From Clarkia xantiana subsp. parviflora (Eukaryota; Streptophyta; Magnoliopsida; Myrtales; Onagraceae), in the NCBI GenBank assembly GCA_036873135.1, contig JAPTYO010000001.1:49091774-49155773 (forward strand): a DNA stretch of 64,000 bases, given 5' to 3'. The notes beneath the pieces are model-generated. The model was not told where the DNA came from and did no database searches. It saw only the letters and a program-made list of their open reading frames with translations. This document shows, in pieces, positions 12,366 to 23,073 of the stretch. A program made the position numbers and the translations under genes. Numbering within the stretch: position 1 is the stretch's first letter; every line of letters begins with the position of its first letter.

Positions 12366-13331
12366 TTACTCACTGTCTAAGTCAGCATTCCCCATCATCA
12401 GTGTTGTATTCTCCACCTCAAGACTATCATTATGCATCTTCAAATTGACATTCTCGAGCTTAAACTTTGCATTCTCCATCTTCAATTTGGCATTCTCGAG
12501 ATCATGCTTTGCACTCTCCATCTTCAATTTCACAACCGTCATCTCCATGTTTGAACATTTGCTAGTCAAATGCTGGTACATTGATTTGAATTTCTGCACT
12601 GCTCTTTCCCCATAACCACACATCTCCGGATCTTCCCAGTCAAAAAAATTACATCCACCGTCTGGCTCAAGCTGTCGGAATTTACACAAATAACAAGTAT
12701 ACATTAATTAGAACCTTAATTGACTGTTTGAATGCCTAATTGAACATAACTGAAAGAGTAATTCATTGTCTTAGACCTTAATTATAAGAACCCTAATTCA
12801 GGAAATAGAAAACACTAATTCAGCAAACCTAAGCAACAGCATGAAACCTTAATTGACAGTTTGAACCACGAATTTGGCGTATTGGGACCTTAATTGACAG
12901 TTTGAATAAAACCCCTAATTCAGGTTAACCCTACTTCTAATTGACAAACCCTATTTACAAAATTGGACTAATTACTGTCTAATTCGACACACCCACACAT
13001 CAATTGGACGTTGATTGACAGTTCGAATAAAACCCTTAATTGAGGTAAACCCTAATTGTAATTCAGAAACCCTTATTACAAAATTTGACTAATTACCATC
13101 TAAATCGACACACCCACACATGAAATAATAAGAAATAGGCAACAGAACCTGGAAATAGGGGCACCCACGGTACATCCTGGAGAACTCCTTCCACGTATAA
13201 GCCTGTTTGATTGTGCATATCGCACCGCAATTGCATCGACGAGCTTCGTACGGAGGAATGTTGGTCCACCAGACAGAAGGCGGCGAGTTCGTGTCCGAAG
13301 ACCTACCTTGGTTGGAAGAGCATTGGTCCAT
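12366..13331 (-). CDS. GRF-type zinc finger protein with coiled coil, copy A
   Basis: Two exons, 13149-13331 and 12366-12671, join in phase 0 (CAG|GTTCTG donor, CAG acceptor) to a 162-residue protein. The finger is split by the intron: RRCNCGAICT and RMYRGCPYFQ in exon 1, then GGCNFFDWEDPEMC in exon 2. This gives the C-x-C...C...C pattern with the Gly-Cys-Pro and Phe-Phe-x-Trp positions of plant GRF fingers, which bind nucleic acid. From residue 90 on, repeats of the type LKMENAK form a long charged helix, probably a coiled coil. No stop or frameshift is seen, unlike copy B. It lies tail to tail with the Ulp1 gene and downstream of the F-box gene on the same strand. Many short GRF proteins in plants sit in transposons; expression is unknown. 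Confidence 0.75.
12893..13130. repeat. Tandem duplication (2 x about 120 bp) in the GRF intron
   Basis: Two neighbouring units share the run 'ttgacagtt.gaataaaaccc.taatt.aggt.aaccct' followed by 'aattcgacacacccacaca' or a close variant. Block B has the same pair at about 19915-20155, so the tandem copy predates the block duplication. Confidence 0.7.
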
Positions 13332-13564
13332 CTAGCTTCGTAAGGGGAGTAGAGCAAAGGAGTAGAAGGAGTAGAGGAAAAGAGAAAGAGCAGAGCACAG
13401 TACCTGATAATGGAGGGAAGAATCGTGATTTTAGAAGACTGCTAAATAGGGTCAGGGGTAGTTTTGTCCGATTAAAAGTGAATTTCAGGAATAAAAATTT
13501 AAAACAAATTGTAAAAAAATGGACACGTGTATGATAAGACAACAAAGAGCAAAATGTTCCAATC

Positions 13565-13858
13565 CAGGGCCGGCCCAAGAGAATTTGAGGCTTAAAGCCT
13601 CATTTTAATTTGGGGCCTTTTCGATGAAGGTAATTTTTTTCCAAACATATTAAACTGACGATTAAACGTAAAGTGTTTATTTATTAAAAAATTGTTTTTT
13701 AAACTTTCAATTCCGCTAGTTTTCATGATTATGACTTTAATTGTATAAAACATTCACCTAAACACAGCAAATATAAAAGACCACTATCATAAATGAGGCC
13801 TCCTAAAACCTGAGGCCTAAAACCCTTGGTTTAGTGGCCAACCCTTGGGCCGGCCCTG
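13565..13858. mobile_element. hAT MITE with 8-bp TSD (GGCCGGCCC type)
   Basis: The 15-bp inverted ends are CAGGGCCGGCCCAAG at 13565-13579 and the exact complement at 13844-13858. The 8-bp duplication TTCCAATC flanks it at 13557-13564 and 13859-13866. The 294-bp element has no coding capacity. A shorter relative sits at the same place in block B. Confidence 0.93.
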
Positions 13859-14469
13859 TTCCAATCTATCAGAACAAAAGGTTAACACACTTTAGTCTTT
13901 CCAAACACAAGTTCAAAAGTATTTAGCAAAAAAAAAAAAAAAATTAAACACAAGTTCAAAACTAAACATGTTCGTATTTCTACTTATAACTATGAACAGG
14001 TAAGCTGGGCCAGCCGAATGTTTTGATAAGCCTTTGAACTTCACCATCACATCGACAGTCGATGCAACTTGGATCTTCAAAGTTCTCATATTCTTCCGAC
14101 CAGTTATGAACTGCCTTCCAATGTTTTTTTTTTCTGCATTGGGCTTGAGGTAATGGTGGTGGATCCCTCAATTTTCTGGCATGCCAGAAACATCTCGTAT
14201 GCTCAAACAAATTTTTCCGACATTCTAGCTCCTTGCCGGCTGCGCAAACCTTTCCGAGCAGTCTGCAGCCTTCTTCCACCAATTGAACACCACCGTCCCA
14301 ATTGAAGATTTTGAGGAATGCTAGAGTGTAAATAACGTAGAGATGGTCCGCATCCGAAGCAGCCGCTAACTGTACCAGACTCACTGCACCACCATAATAT
14401 ATTGGATAATTTCCTTCAAAAAAATTGGCTACTCCTGCCCGATAAAGAGCTTCGAGGTTGGAGTTAGCA

Positions 14470-14720
14470 AGGCATTACCGGAGAAACGAAGCGTGTTTCC
14501 CGGTATTGTAGTGATAGCTCATCCCCCGGAGTGAAATGCTGTGCCAAATGTAATGATGCTCACCTAGCTCCTTCAACCTTTTGCAGCTGATTTAACGGGG
14601 AACAATTGCATGTCTCCCGTTATTGTAGTAATAGCTGATGCCTCGGAGTGATATGCAGCACCACATGTAAGGGTGCTCACCTAGCGCCTTCAACCTCGTG
14701 CAGCTGATTTAACGGGGAAC
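14470..14720 (-). repeat. Tandem duplication of F-box exon 2 start and its splice acceptor
   Basis: Two units of about 117 bp each contain the acceptor phrase AAATCAG|CTGCA followed by coding sequence (CCKRLKELGEHHYIW and CTRLKALGEHPYMW). Block B has one unit only, so this arose after the block duplication, in copy A. The outer unit ends in a stop (TAA) if translated through. Confidence 0.8.
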
Positions 14721-14840
14721 AATTTCATTGAGTAAAAAGTTATAATTCAAGCAAAGATGAATAATTTTGAAACATTTATTATATATAAAACTTAATTATT
14801 ATATCGCGCATTGCGTGAAATTATAGGGTACATGAACAGT

Positions 14841-15826
14841 TCAAAAAGATAGTGATTAGTTGAGTATACCACAACATAATCTACATGTTCTCAACTAGTT
14901 ATGGTTTATGAGGACTAACTACTATATAACATCATAAAAATGTTCATTAATGTTCATTACCACACAACATATGGAGAATATCTAAGTTTTCAGATCTGTA
15001 GAATTGCAATTTTGTTCCGCAGAACTGCACTATTTCTTCTTATTATTAACCCTAAACATAATTTCCATACATTCAAGCAATGGTGAACCCAAACACATAT
15101 ATTGCCGCTCAAAAGTTTTATACAAACAATGTTGAACACAAACACAAGTATTTAATACTATATGGTGGTGAATCTGATTTTCGCAACATATAAACCCTAA
15201 CTCATTTGAACAAAATCGGTTCTAGTCTAGTTAGTTAGTGAAGATGATTTAGAAAGTTTCTACCTTTCAGTCATTACTATGCTTAAGCCCTAAACTCAAT
15301 CCAATCGTTGAAAAAATTAGCATAGAGAAGTTTAGTGAGGAGTTTAATTAACGTTCCGTTAGTTTTAACCTTAAACTTAACGGAGCTACCTAATTGCTTG
15401 TTTGTGTAAAGTTTGGCTAGCTATTTGCAACGAATAAAAGAGCAGCTAGCTATTTTACACTCTCTAGTAAAAAGTTTAGCTAGCTATTTGATATTTAACC
15501 CTATATTAATCTATTAATTGAATTACAAATTATTAGTTAGATATAAAAATGTAACATTAACTATATTCTTAGCCTAAACATATATCAACTTAGAGCATCC
15601 ACAATGGTATTACATAAGTATTCCTTAAACGTGGTCGTACATGTTTAATTACGTGTGACAGTGGTTTAAATAGCATTCCTTAAAAATGGGACCCACACGT
15701 AAGTTTATATTTTTACACAAAGCATTTCTTAAATAGCATTCGTTTTTTTCCAAATACAGTCATTCCATTCCATATATATAACCTAGCAGAAATATAACGA
15801 ATATATAAAACAAAAGATGTATAATG

Positions 15827-15866
<40 letters not shown>

Positions 15867-16121
15867 CAGATATCTTCGTTTTTTTTTTTTTGCCAAAAGA
15901 TATATATATATGTGTATATATATATATCTTTTGGCAGAAAAACAAAAAAACTAAGATATCTGCTATATACATGATCCTAGTTGTATATATATAACAAATA
16001 ACACAAATGTCGTTGCAAAATTAGACAAAAACTTAGAGTGGTACTGAAATCAGACAAGAAACTCGGACTGAATGTAGTGAAAAAAGATTTAAATTTATAT
16101 AGGGAATTTTCAAAAAATTAC
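14841..16121. other. F-box copy A intron (unique DNA between blocks)
   Basis: No coding sequence seen. It contains a segment starting GAGCATCCACAATGG (about 15596), a phrase found at MITE ends, and the hairpin with its TA array at about 15826-15968. Confidence 0.6.
15861..15968. repeat. Long imperfect hairpin next to a (TA)n array
   Basis: The left arm (TATAGCAGATATCTT ... GCCAAAAGATATATA) is matched by its complement on the right (TATATCTTTTGGC ... AAGATATCTGCTATA). The arms are nearly 50 bp. The loop is a short TA/TG run and a pure TA array of about 40 bp precedes it. This may be a small foldback element. Confidence 0.75.
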
Positions 16122-17154
16122 CAGAGCTTTATCTTGACAAAATCGTGTACTGAATCAGCCCCAACACAGAGTATGATGTACCACAGCATATCGGCGGGTA
16201 GGTCAAGAAGTGTTTTGCAGTCAGCCATCTTGGAAAAAGAGGAAGAAATTAGTTAGGAAACGTAAGTGGTTCACCATGATAAGTACTGCAACATAGGAAA
16301 CGTACCTGTGAAAAAGGGGATTTCTTGTATGAACGAAGAAACTGAGAGAACACCGAGAGAAACGACTGATGGGCAGAGGGAAGGGACTAAACTATGGAAC
16401 GGCCGCTGTTTGATGCGGCGTATTAATAATGTATTTTAATCTGAATTTCTGGTTTAATGATTTTCGGCCTGGTCTGGTTCGAGTAATTTCGGTTTAACAG
16501 CGTTAGGATGTCCCGTTAAATTTTGTTTGGATGTACCGTGTCCCAACAACATAGTAGTGGCCGCACCTTTCTACCTTCACATAACATTCCGACGTTTTTG
16601 TTCGTCTCAAGCTCCATTGATGGCCAGTGAAGGATCATCTTCCCTTCATATTCCAAGTCCGCTCTTACGGTCGGATCTGTATCTAGTGTAGTGCATTTGT
16701 GGTATGGTTCTTCTTGTTTAATTGATTGAATCGGTTTCCTTCGTAGTTAGGTTAATCCTGCAGTAGCGATGTGATTAATCAGTCGTTTCTCCATTGGTTT
16801 TCTGGATTTATCTCGTGGGTGTCTTTGTATCCCTCGTCATCTGCACTGATGTTACGACTGTATTTAGCTATTGCATCTAACATTTTTTACGAAATTCCTC
16901 AACGAGACATTCTTGCAAGAGTCCTTTGCAATAGTGATTAGCACAGTTAAAAATTTGAATATTATTCGCTGGAATATGACTAACCATTTCAAATCAACAG
17001 GATCTCCAATTTCAGGAATATGGCTAACCCTTTAAGAGAACAAACATCTTCGAGTACAAGTGAGAAGGTCTGTTTTTTTATAATGTGTAACTGCTCATTT
17101 CAGTTTAAATGTAGAAGTAACCGTTGATAGGTTGATGATTTATAATGTTTGTAG

Positions 17155-17993
17155 ACTTGGTATGACGAGTGGTTGAAACACGAGAACCGGGTCCAGGTAT
17201 GTTGCAATATTACAGCTAATATTGGCGTGCATAATGTTCATCATGTAACGAGGCTATAAAAAAACAATGAATAGGATGTCAATGGGAAAGTAGCAGTGTT
17301 AAGGTATATGGACGCCTGTAGGGGTCTTGAGATTAACAAAGAAGAGCAAATGGTTCTAAATTATGTTTTTGCCCAAGCTCCGAGTGGCGTAAGCGAAGAA
17401 GAATATGAAAGGTGAGAATTTTGGGAGTCAAAGTTTCATTCGAAAAGCGAAATTCGTTATTTGAGTAGTGGTTTGTGTTTAACAGAGAGGTGCTCACGCA
17501 GAACGCGGTGATATCAGTCAGTCGTCGTTTTATGTTGACGCTTCGTCCCGGAGCATGGATCATTGATGATGTAAGTTTCCGTTAGATTGGATTTGTTTGT
17601 AGTAGTACACGAAGTGATGATTATGCGTTGGTATGTCTATCTGATTGATGCAGGTAATCAACAGTGTAGCGAATATTGTGAACTGCAAACAAAGATCAGA
17701 ACATAACTGGCGTATTTGGTGCCTACCCACGTGGTTTCAGGTTTGATTAACTAGTGGATGTCGTTGCAGTAGTGCGTAATGTAACATTAACGGGAGGATC
17801 CAATGTTGTTCAATGTTAAATTTACAGCAATTCGCTGCTATGGATGCCGGACGTCAATCTAGGATGACATCACTTAGCCCATCCTGGTTGGGAGTTGGTA
17901 TTGCGAAATGTGAACGGGTAAGATGATTATATGATTTGGGACATTGTATAGGCTATGTTATAGTTAGAGATGAGGGTGATCATAGTGTTTTCT

Positions 17994-18051
<58 letters not shown>

Positions 18052-18776
18052 AGATATACATTCCAATGAATGAAGAATCAACACACTGGTACTTACTGGT
18101 GATATTACTAAAAGAGGGAGCTGTTTATTATGTCGATACGCTGCCTGGTAATTCAAGTAAAAGGATTGATGAGTGTGGCCGAGTGGTTAGTAAATGAACT
18201 TGTAGCATTGTAAGGTCATTTATGATATACCCTAAGTATTTTATTAGGATTTAACATAGGGAAGGGCAGGTACATTGGATCCAGGAATACTTTCTGCTGC
18301 TTGAGACCAGGATTCCCAATCCAACAACCCGCTATAGGCCGTGTGAATGGGAGATTAAAATTCCTGAGAACGTACCAAATCAAGCATATTTAGGTGATGG
18401 GTGAGAAAGTAGTACCGAGCGCTGAAGAATTATTTTTATTGGCCAGTAGTAACGCATAATTAGAAAGATTGAGTCGTCATATTATGAAGATGTGTTAATG
18501 CAGTTTTATTATTCAGGAGTAACTGTGGCATGTACGTTATGCATTTCATGACCGCCCACGATCAAATTCCAAACATAACACCTCGAACGGTCAGATCGTC
18601 CCCTCAATATTGGTAGATTGTGATCTATATTTAAATCTCCAAGTTATCCAATTGAATATTGTCTACAGGTTTTAACCCCAAGACATCGGCTGTCGATGAT
18701 TGCTTCTTTGATACTTGCGAAGAATAACACGATGAGATTTACCGTGGAAGGACGAGCACGTATATACTGTCGTTAG
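17155..18776 (+). CDS. Ulp1-type (C48) protease gene, copy B
   Basis: Exons match copy A: 17155-17196, 17275-17411, 17486-17570, 17654-17740, 17828-17917, 18054-18185, about 18255-18390, 18517-18589 and 18669-18776. Readable domain landmarks are LRPGAWIIDDVIN, IYIPMNEESTHWYLL (His followed by the conserved Trp), YYVDTL (Asp), WEIKIPENVPNQAYLG (Gln) and SNCGMYVMHFM (Cys), so the full catalytic set is present. All exons listed are open. The upstream exon carries MANPLREQTSSSTSEK without the stop of copy A; a possible first exon starts at ATG 16624 (MASEGSSSLHIP). Phase around the Gln exon could not be reconciled by eye, so integrity is not proven. SUMO or a SUMO-like protein is the expected substrate class. 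It may be transposon-derived, but no TIRs were found. Confidence 0.65.
17999..18049. repeat. (TA)n array inside the Ulp1 copy B intron acceptor
   Basis: About 25 TA units directly precede the acceptor CAG at 18051-18053. Copy A has only a few units at the same spot (11040-11050). The array replaces the polypyrimidine tract. Confidence 0.9.
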
Positions 18777-19384
18777 TTGTGGCTGTAAAAACTGTTGGAG
18801 TAGTAGGAACTACGAAGGAACTGAGGCAATGTAAGTTGTTTTGTCTTTATTATGATGCAGTGGTGTAGGAGTGTTTTGGCGTCCATCTAATCCACGGGAC
18901 AGTTAGACTTGAGTTGGCGGCGAACGAAATGTGGATGAGGAACAAAAAAAAACTAAGAAATCTGTCATTATCGTTTTGTGCGTGTTTGTATAGTAGACTT
19001 ATATTTCTGACTGATCTGTGGAATACAGCAGATATTTTAGATCCTATATATGGTAGACTTCGGATTCCGATTAGTTGATAGTTCAGCACATTGGATCCAT
19101 GTTTTGGATCTGATGTACAGAAGAATTCGCGTGCGTTGGTGGTTTAAGTTGTTTTTCGGGTTGAAAGCTAAATGGCCACGTCTCCGTTGAATTGATAATG
19201 CTGTTTTGTTATATAACATGGCTTCATTTAACACAGTTATGTCGTATTAGCTTGCGTTGATTTGGAAAAAAAAAAAAACAAAAAAAACACAGGATCACCA
19301 ATTGCTTAAAGTGTAATGCGGTATACACTAACGACACATTGATGCTTTGTGATTGATTTAGTGGACACAACCACCACAACCTTG

Positions 19385-20345
19385 ACTCACTGTCTAAGTG
19401 AGCATTCTTCATCAGCAGTGTTCCATTCTCCACCTCAGGGGCAAGACTATCCTTCTGCATCGTGAAATTGACATTTGCGAGCTTAAACTTTGATTCTGAA
19501 TCTTCAATTTGGCATTCTCGAGATCATGCTTTGCACTGTCCATCTTCAATTCCACAACCCCCATCTCCAAGTTTGAACAGTTGCTGGTCAAATACTGGTA
19601 CATTGATTTGAGTTTATCTACTGGTGTCTATCCAATAACCACACATTGCCGGATGTTCCCTGTAAAATAAATTACATCCTCAATCCGGCTCAAGCTGTCG
19701 GAATTTAAAGCAATTACAAGTATACTTAATTTGAACCTTAATTGACTGTTTTAATGCCTAATTGAACATAAAAGAAAGAGGAATTCGTTGTGTTAGACCT
19801 TAATTATAAGAACCCTAATTCAGGAAATAGAAATTTGTCCAGTTCAGAAACCCTAAGGTTTACAGCATGGAACCTTATTTGACATATTGAACCACGATTT
19901 TCGCGTATGGGGACGTTAATTGACAGTTTGAATTAAACCCCTAATTCATGTTAACCCGTCTTTCAATTGACAGACCCTATTTAAAACATTGGACTAATAA
20001 CTGTCTAATTCGACACACCCACACATCAATTGGACGTTGATTTACAATTTTAATAGAACCCCTTATTGAGGTAAACCTTAATTTTAATGGAGAGACCACT
20101 ATTACAAAATTGGAGTAATTACTATCCAATTCGACACGCCCCCACATGAAATAATAAGAAATAGGCAAAATAACCCGGAAATAGGGGCACCCACGGTACA
20201 TCCCGGAGAAGTCCTTCCACGAATAAGCCTGTTTGATTGTGCAAATCGCATCGCTGTTTCATCGGCGAGCTTGGTACGGCGGACCGGTTGAAGACCTAAC
20301 TTGTTTGCAAGTGCATTGGTCCAGCTAGCTTCGTAAGGGGAGTAG
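19385..20345 (-). pseudogene. GRF zinc finger gene, copy B, degenerate
   Basis: This is homologous to the intact copy A gene. The first exon has a stop just before the finger, and the CNCG pair is changed to NSD. The donor context CAG|GT is now CGG|GT. The second exon has a stop after LEPD and loses the FFDW motif by frameshift, although the coiled-coil part (19412-19603) is still recognisable. Two zinc ligands are lost, so it should not fold. Confidence 0.75.
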
Positions 20346-20561
20346 AGCAAAGGATTAGAATAAGAGAAAGCGCAGAGCACAGTACCTGAAAATGGAGGAA
20401 GAACGGTGATTCGATGAAGTCCATATAGGTTAAGGACGTCCATAGGTTAAGGGGTAGTTTTGTCCCATTAAAATAGAATTTCAGGGAGAAAAATTGTAAA
20501 ACACATTGTAAAAAACGGGACACGCGTATGATATGAGAAGAAAGAGCTAAAGGTTCAGATC

Positions 20562-20749
20562 CAGGGCCGGCCCAAGAAAATTTGAGGGTTAAAGCCTCAT
20601 TTGAATTTGGGGCCTTTTAGATGACTTTAATTGTATAAATACACGACGCTGAACAGAACAAATATAAAGGACTAGTATCATAAATGAGGCCTCCCAAAAC
20701 ATGAGCCCTAAAACCCTAGGCTTAGTGGCCAACAGTTGGGCCGGACCTG
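20562..20749. mobile_element. hAT MITE, block B counterpart of 13565-13858, internally deleted
   Basis: The left end CAGGGCCGGCCCAAG is perfect and the right end is AGTTGGGCCGGACCTG, with changes. About 106 bp of the middle is gone relative to copy A. It occupies the same position between the GRF and F-box genes, so the insertion predates the duplication. Confidence 0.88.
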
Positions 20750-20888
20750 TTCTAATTATCAGAACAGAAGGATAACACAGTTTAGTCTTTCCAAACAAAA
20801 GTTCAAAAGTATAAACAGAAGTTCAAAAGTATTTAGGCAAGGAAAAAAATAATTACACACAAGTTCAAAACTAAACATGTTGTCATTT

Positions 20889-21492
20889 CTACTTATAACT
20901 ATGAACAGGTAAGCTGGACCAGTTGAATGTTTCATACAGCCTTTGAACCTCAGCATCGCATCGACAGTCGATGCAAGTTCGATCTTCAAAGAACTCATAT
21001 TCTTGCGACCAGTTATATACGGCCTTCCGGTGGTTTTTCCTGCATTGTGCTTCAGGTAACGGTGGTGGATCCCTCGATTTTCTCGCAGGCCAGAAACATT
21101 TCATATGCTCAATCAAATTTTCCGATCATTCTAGCTCCTTGTCGGCTCTGCAAACCTTTCCGAGGAGGCTGTAGCCTTCTTCCACTAATGGAACATCACC
21201 GTCCCAATTAAAGATTTTGATGAATCCAAGAGTGTAAGTAGCGAGGAGATAGTCCGCATCTGAAGCAGCCTTCAACTGTACCAGACCAACTGCACCTCCG
21301 TCATCTATTGCATAATATCCTCCAACAAAATTGGCTACTCCAGCCCTGTATAGAGCTTCGGGGTTGGAGTTAGCCAGGCATTGCCGGAGAAACGAAGCTT
21401 GTTTCCCGGTATTGAAATGATAGCTCATCCCCTGGAGTGAAATTGTCCGCCAAATGTAAGGATGGTCTCCTAGTTCCTTGAACCTTTTGCAG
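20889..21492 (-). pseudogene. F-box protein gene, copy B, exon 2 only
   Basis: The exon starts after an acceptor (AAATCAG|CTGCAAAAGG) and reads CKRFKELGDHPYIWRTI, RQCLANSNPEALYRAGV, FNWDGDVPLVEEG and the C-terminal CIDCRCDAEVQRL. Near 21126 a one-base insertion makes a TGA (KELE then stop), and a one-base deletion a few codons later restores frame. A single in-frame stop is thus the only break. Exon 1 with the F-box itself is not present next to it. Confidence 0.8.
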
Positions 21493-21712
21493 CTGATTTA
21501 ACGGGGAACAATTGTATTTAGTAAAAAGTTATCATTCAAGCAAAGTCGATTAGTTTTGAAACATTTATTATATATAAAAGTTAATTATTATATCGCGCAA
21601 TCCGTGTAACATTGGGTACACGAACAGTTTATAAAGTTTGCTTCGGACTTAACTCAAGTAGTAATTATTTTTTATGAGAGAGACGAATGAGGAAAATTGC
21701 TTCGGACTTAAC

Positions 21713-21977
21713 TCAAGTAGTAATTATTTTTTGTTCAAGTTTAAGAAATTTAAGGGACATATGCAAATGCAAACATTTGTTCAAGTTGTCCGTTTCCAGC
21801 TCAAAGGCATAGTCTTCATCTACAGTATCTAGTCCCTGTATATAATAATATAATATGAAACAGACGTTTTAGTTGTAGCCAGCCAAATAAAGCGTGAATG
21901 GTTTTCATAATATAGTTGTGCAGCTTACCATGGTATTAAGTCGTACTGTTTGATCTGGAACATACTTAAACTTCCAC
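21713..21977 (-). pseudogene. 3' end of an unidentified gene, copy 1 (two exons)
   Basis: Minus-strand exons 21929-21977 (TAG|GTGG... ATG|GTAAGC) and 21713-21835 (CAG|GGACTAG ... stop) join in phase as WKFKYVPDQTVRLNTM then GLDTVDEDYAFELETDN and LNKCLHLHM. Two other copies (45.4 and 47.7 kb) keep the same exon borders and most residues, which argues for a real protein family. I do not recognise it. The 5' part is absent; upstream there is only AT-rich DNA. A 36-bp phrase (TTGCTTCGGACTTAACTC...) is tandemly repeated at 21651-21732, over the stop codon. Confidence 0.55.
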
Positions 21978-22259
21978 CTATAGTGCAAACCAAAAACAAG
22001 ACCGTGAGCGTTGGTGCGAAACTTAAAAAGAAAATAGGTGAAGTGTTTATTTAAGTTCGGAAGCAACATTAATACAAGCAGTGCATGCATGACCATATAG
22101 GAGTAATTTCAGTTTTAGTTGATATATATCTATATATATGAAACCACACATCTCTGATAATTGGCAACTGCAGAAGAAAAAAAAAACAGAGTTGCTTACT
22201 TGCTTATGTATAGAAGAAGCCGGTGTAGAGAAGAAGAGGTGCAGCAATTACTTAGAGAG

Positions 22260-22280
22260 TTAGAGTTGCTTACTTGCTTG

Positions 22281-22315
<35 letters not shown>

Positions 22316-22640
22316 CACGGAGGGAGGGGCTCCTGAACTTTTGGTAACTACAAGTGATGCCCTATTTAATTTGATGAGTTTCACTTTAAGTCCCAGAGTT
22401 TTAACTTTTGCCCCCAAAGTTCCGCTGTGTTTCAGATTGCTCCAGTTTTTCACTATTCTATTCCATTAATAACAAATTCAGAATTTTGTCTAAGTCTGAA
22501 AAGTAGTAAATGAGACTTGGAGGGATTTAATAAAAACAATTGAAAATTTCACAATATTTAATACTTATTGAAGATGCCTCTTAGTTTTTGAAACTCAATT
22601 TCATCCAAGTTCAAACACTCTAATTAACTGGAAATTTACT
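22260..22640. other. Non-coding flank of gene-tail copy 1, with (TA)n
   Basis: A TA array lies at about 22282-22313. The sequence CACTTTAAGTCCC at 22383-22395 is the un-inserted equivalent of the site that holds two Harbinger-like elements at 48.4-51.7 kb. The rest matches 51.67-51.76 kb and 53.28-53.36 kb. Confidence 0.8.
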
Positions 22641-22644
22641 ACGG

Positions 22645-22940
22645 TCAGTGGTGGTTGTCTAATGGTTAAAAGTGTTTATTCCCATGGGGTTTGGCTTAGA
22701 GGTTCCAGTTTCAAACCCCTCAGGGGCGTCATCTCGCGGCGACCTGTTTAATAAAAATATCAAGTCCACTTGGTCCATACACTGAGTCAAGCATATGAAG
22801 AGGCAAGTAGAATTAGACACGGATCGACATCTTGACTATATTAGAATGCTGGTGAGTCTACATTGACGAGGTCAGTACGTATACTATTTGCTCGCTAAGT
22901 CTGGTCGGTAAAAAAACTCAGACCGTGAGTAGGAGAGCTC
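22645..22940 (+). mobile_element. Candidate tRNA-derived SINE
   Basis: An A-box-like TGGTTGTCTAATGGTTAAAAG (22652) and a B-box-like GTTTCAAACCC (22708) lie about 45 bp apart, as in a pol III promoter. The segment is absent from the related region at 53.3 kb. No poly-A tail or flanking TSD could be fixed. Confidence 0.35.
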
Positions 22941-23073
22941 AAATTATTGTGCAGGAGGATGGCTGCAGGCAGTCATTATGAGCTCATTCCTCTTTTTGTC
23001 CAAAAAAAAAGAGTAGTGATAGAACCTCCGAATACAGACATCCGAGAGACTCCGAATGTGAGACAGGGGTATG

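Larger units (their letters stand above)
9428..14840. repeat. Gene block, copy A (partner of 16384-21630)
   Basis: Copy A and copy B are collinear over more than 5 kb and highly similar throughout, starting with GGACTAAACTATGGA and ending near the phrase 'tatatcgcgca'. Each holds a Ulp1-type gene (+), a GRF-finger gene (-), an internal hAT MITE and an F-box exon (-). Differences are substitutions, small indels, a TA-array expansion in B, a MITE deletion in B and an exon duplication in A. They lie in direct orientation, about 1.5 kb apart. Confidence 0.9.
13980..16228 (-). pseudogene. F-box protein gene, copy A (exon 1 plus broken exon 2)
   Basis: Exon 1 (16122-16228) encodes a start and F-box core: MADCKTLLDLPADMLWYI, then GADSVHDFVKIKL. 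It ends in a good donor (CTG|GTAATT). Exon 2 (13980-14586) resumes in the correct phase as CCKRLKELGEHHYIWHSI, then EALYRAGV, FNWDGGV and a Cys/His-rich tail ending CIDCRCDGEVQRL. This is the F-box family typified by Arabidopsis At2g35280/At1g67340 (F-box, Sel1-like middle, C-terminal Cys motif), substrate adaptors of SCF ubiquitin ligases. Exon 2 has a CAA-to-TAA stop at about 14475 where copy B reads CAA. The first 120 bp of exon 2, with its acceptor, are duplicated upstream. The intron (14587-16121) is about 1.5 kb. Confidence 0.8.
16384..21630. repeat. Gene block, copy B (partner of 9428-14840)
   Basis: Collinear with block A over its whole length (see that entry). Its right end stops inside the F-box intron, where it meets the unidentified gene tail at about 21640. 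The F-box first exon is therefore absent from this copy. Confidence 0.9.

Noticed and set aside
13211..13578. Open frames opposite GRF exon 1
   Set aside because: Shadows of the GRF coding exon and its upstream region.
15760..15972. 70-codon minus-strand open frame
   Set aside because: It is the translation of the TA array and hairpin; no protein features.
22161..22469. 102-codon plus-strand open frame
   Set aside because: Its middle is a TA array translated as alternating Tyr/Ile, and the frame is not kept in the related region at 48.2 kb.
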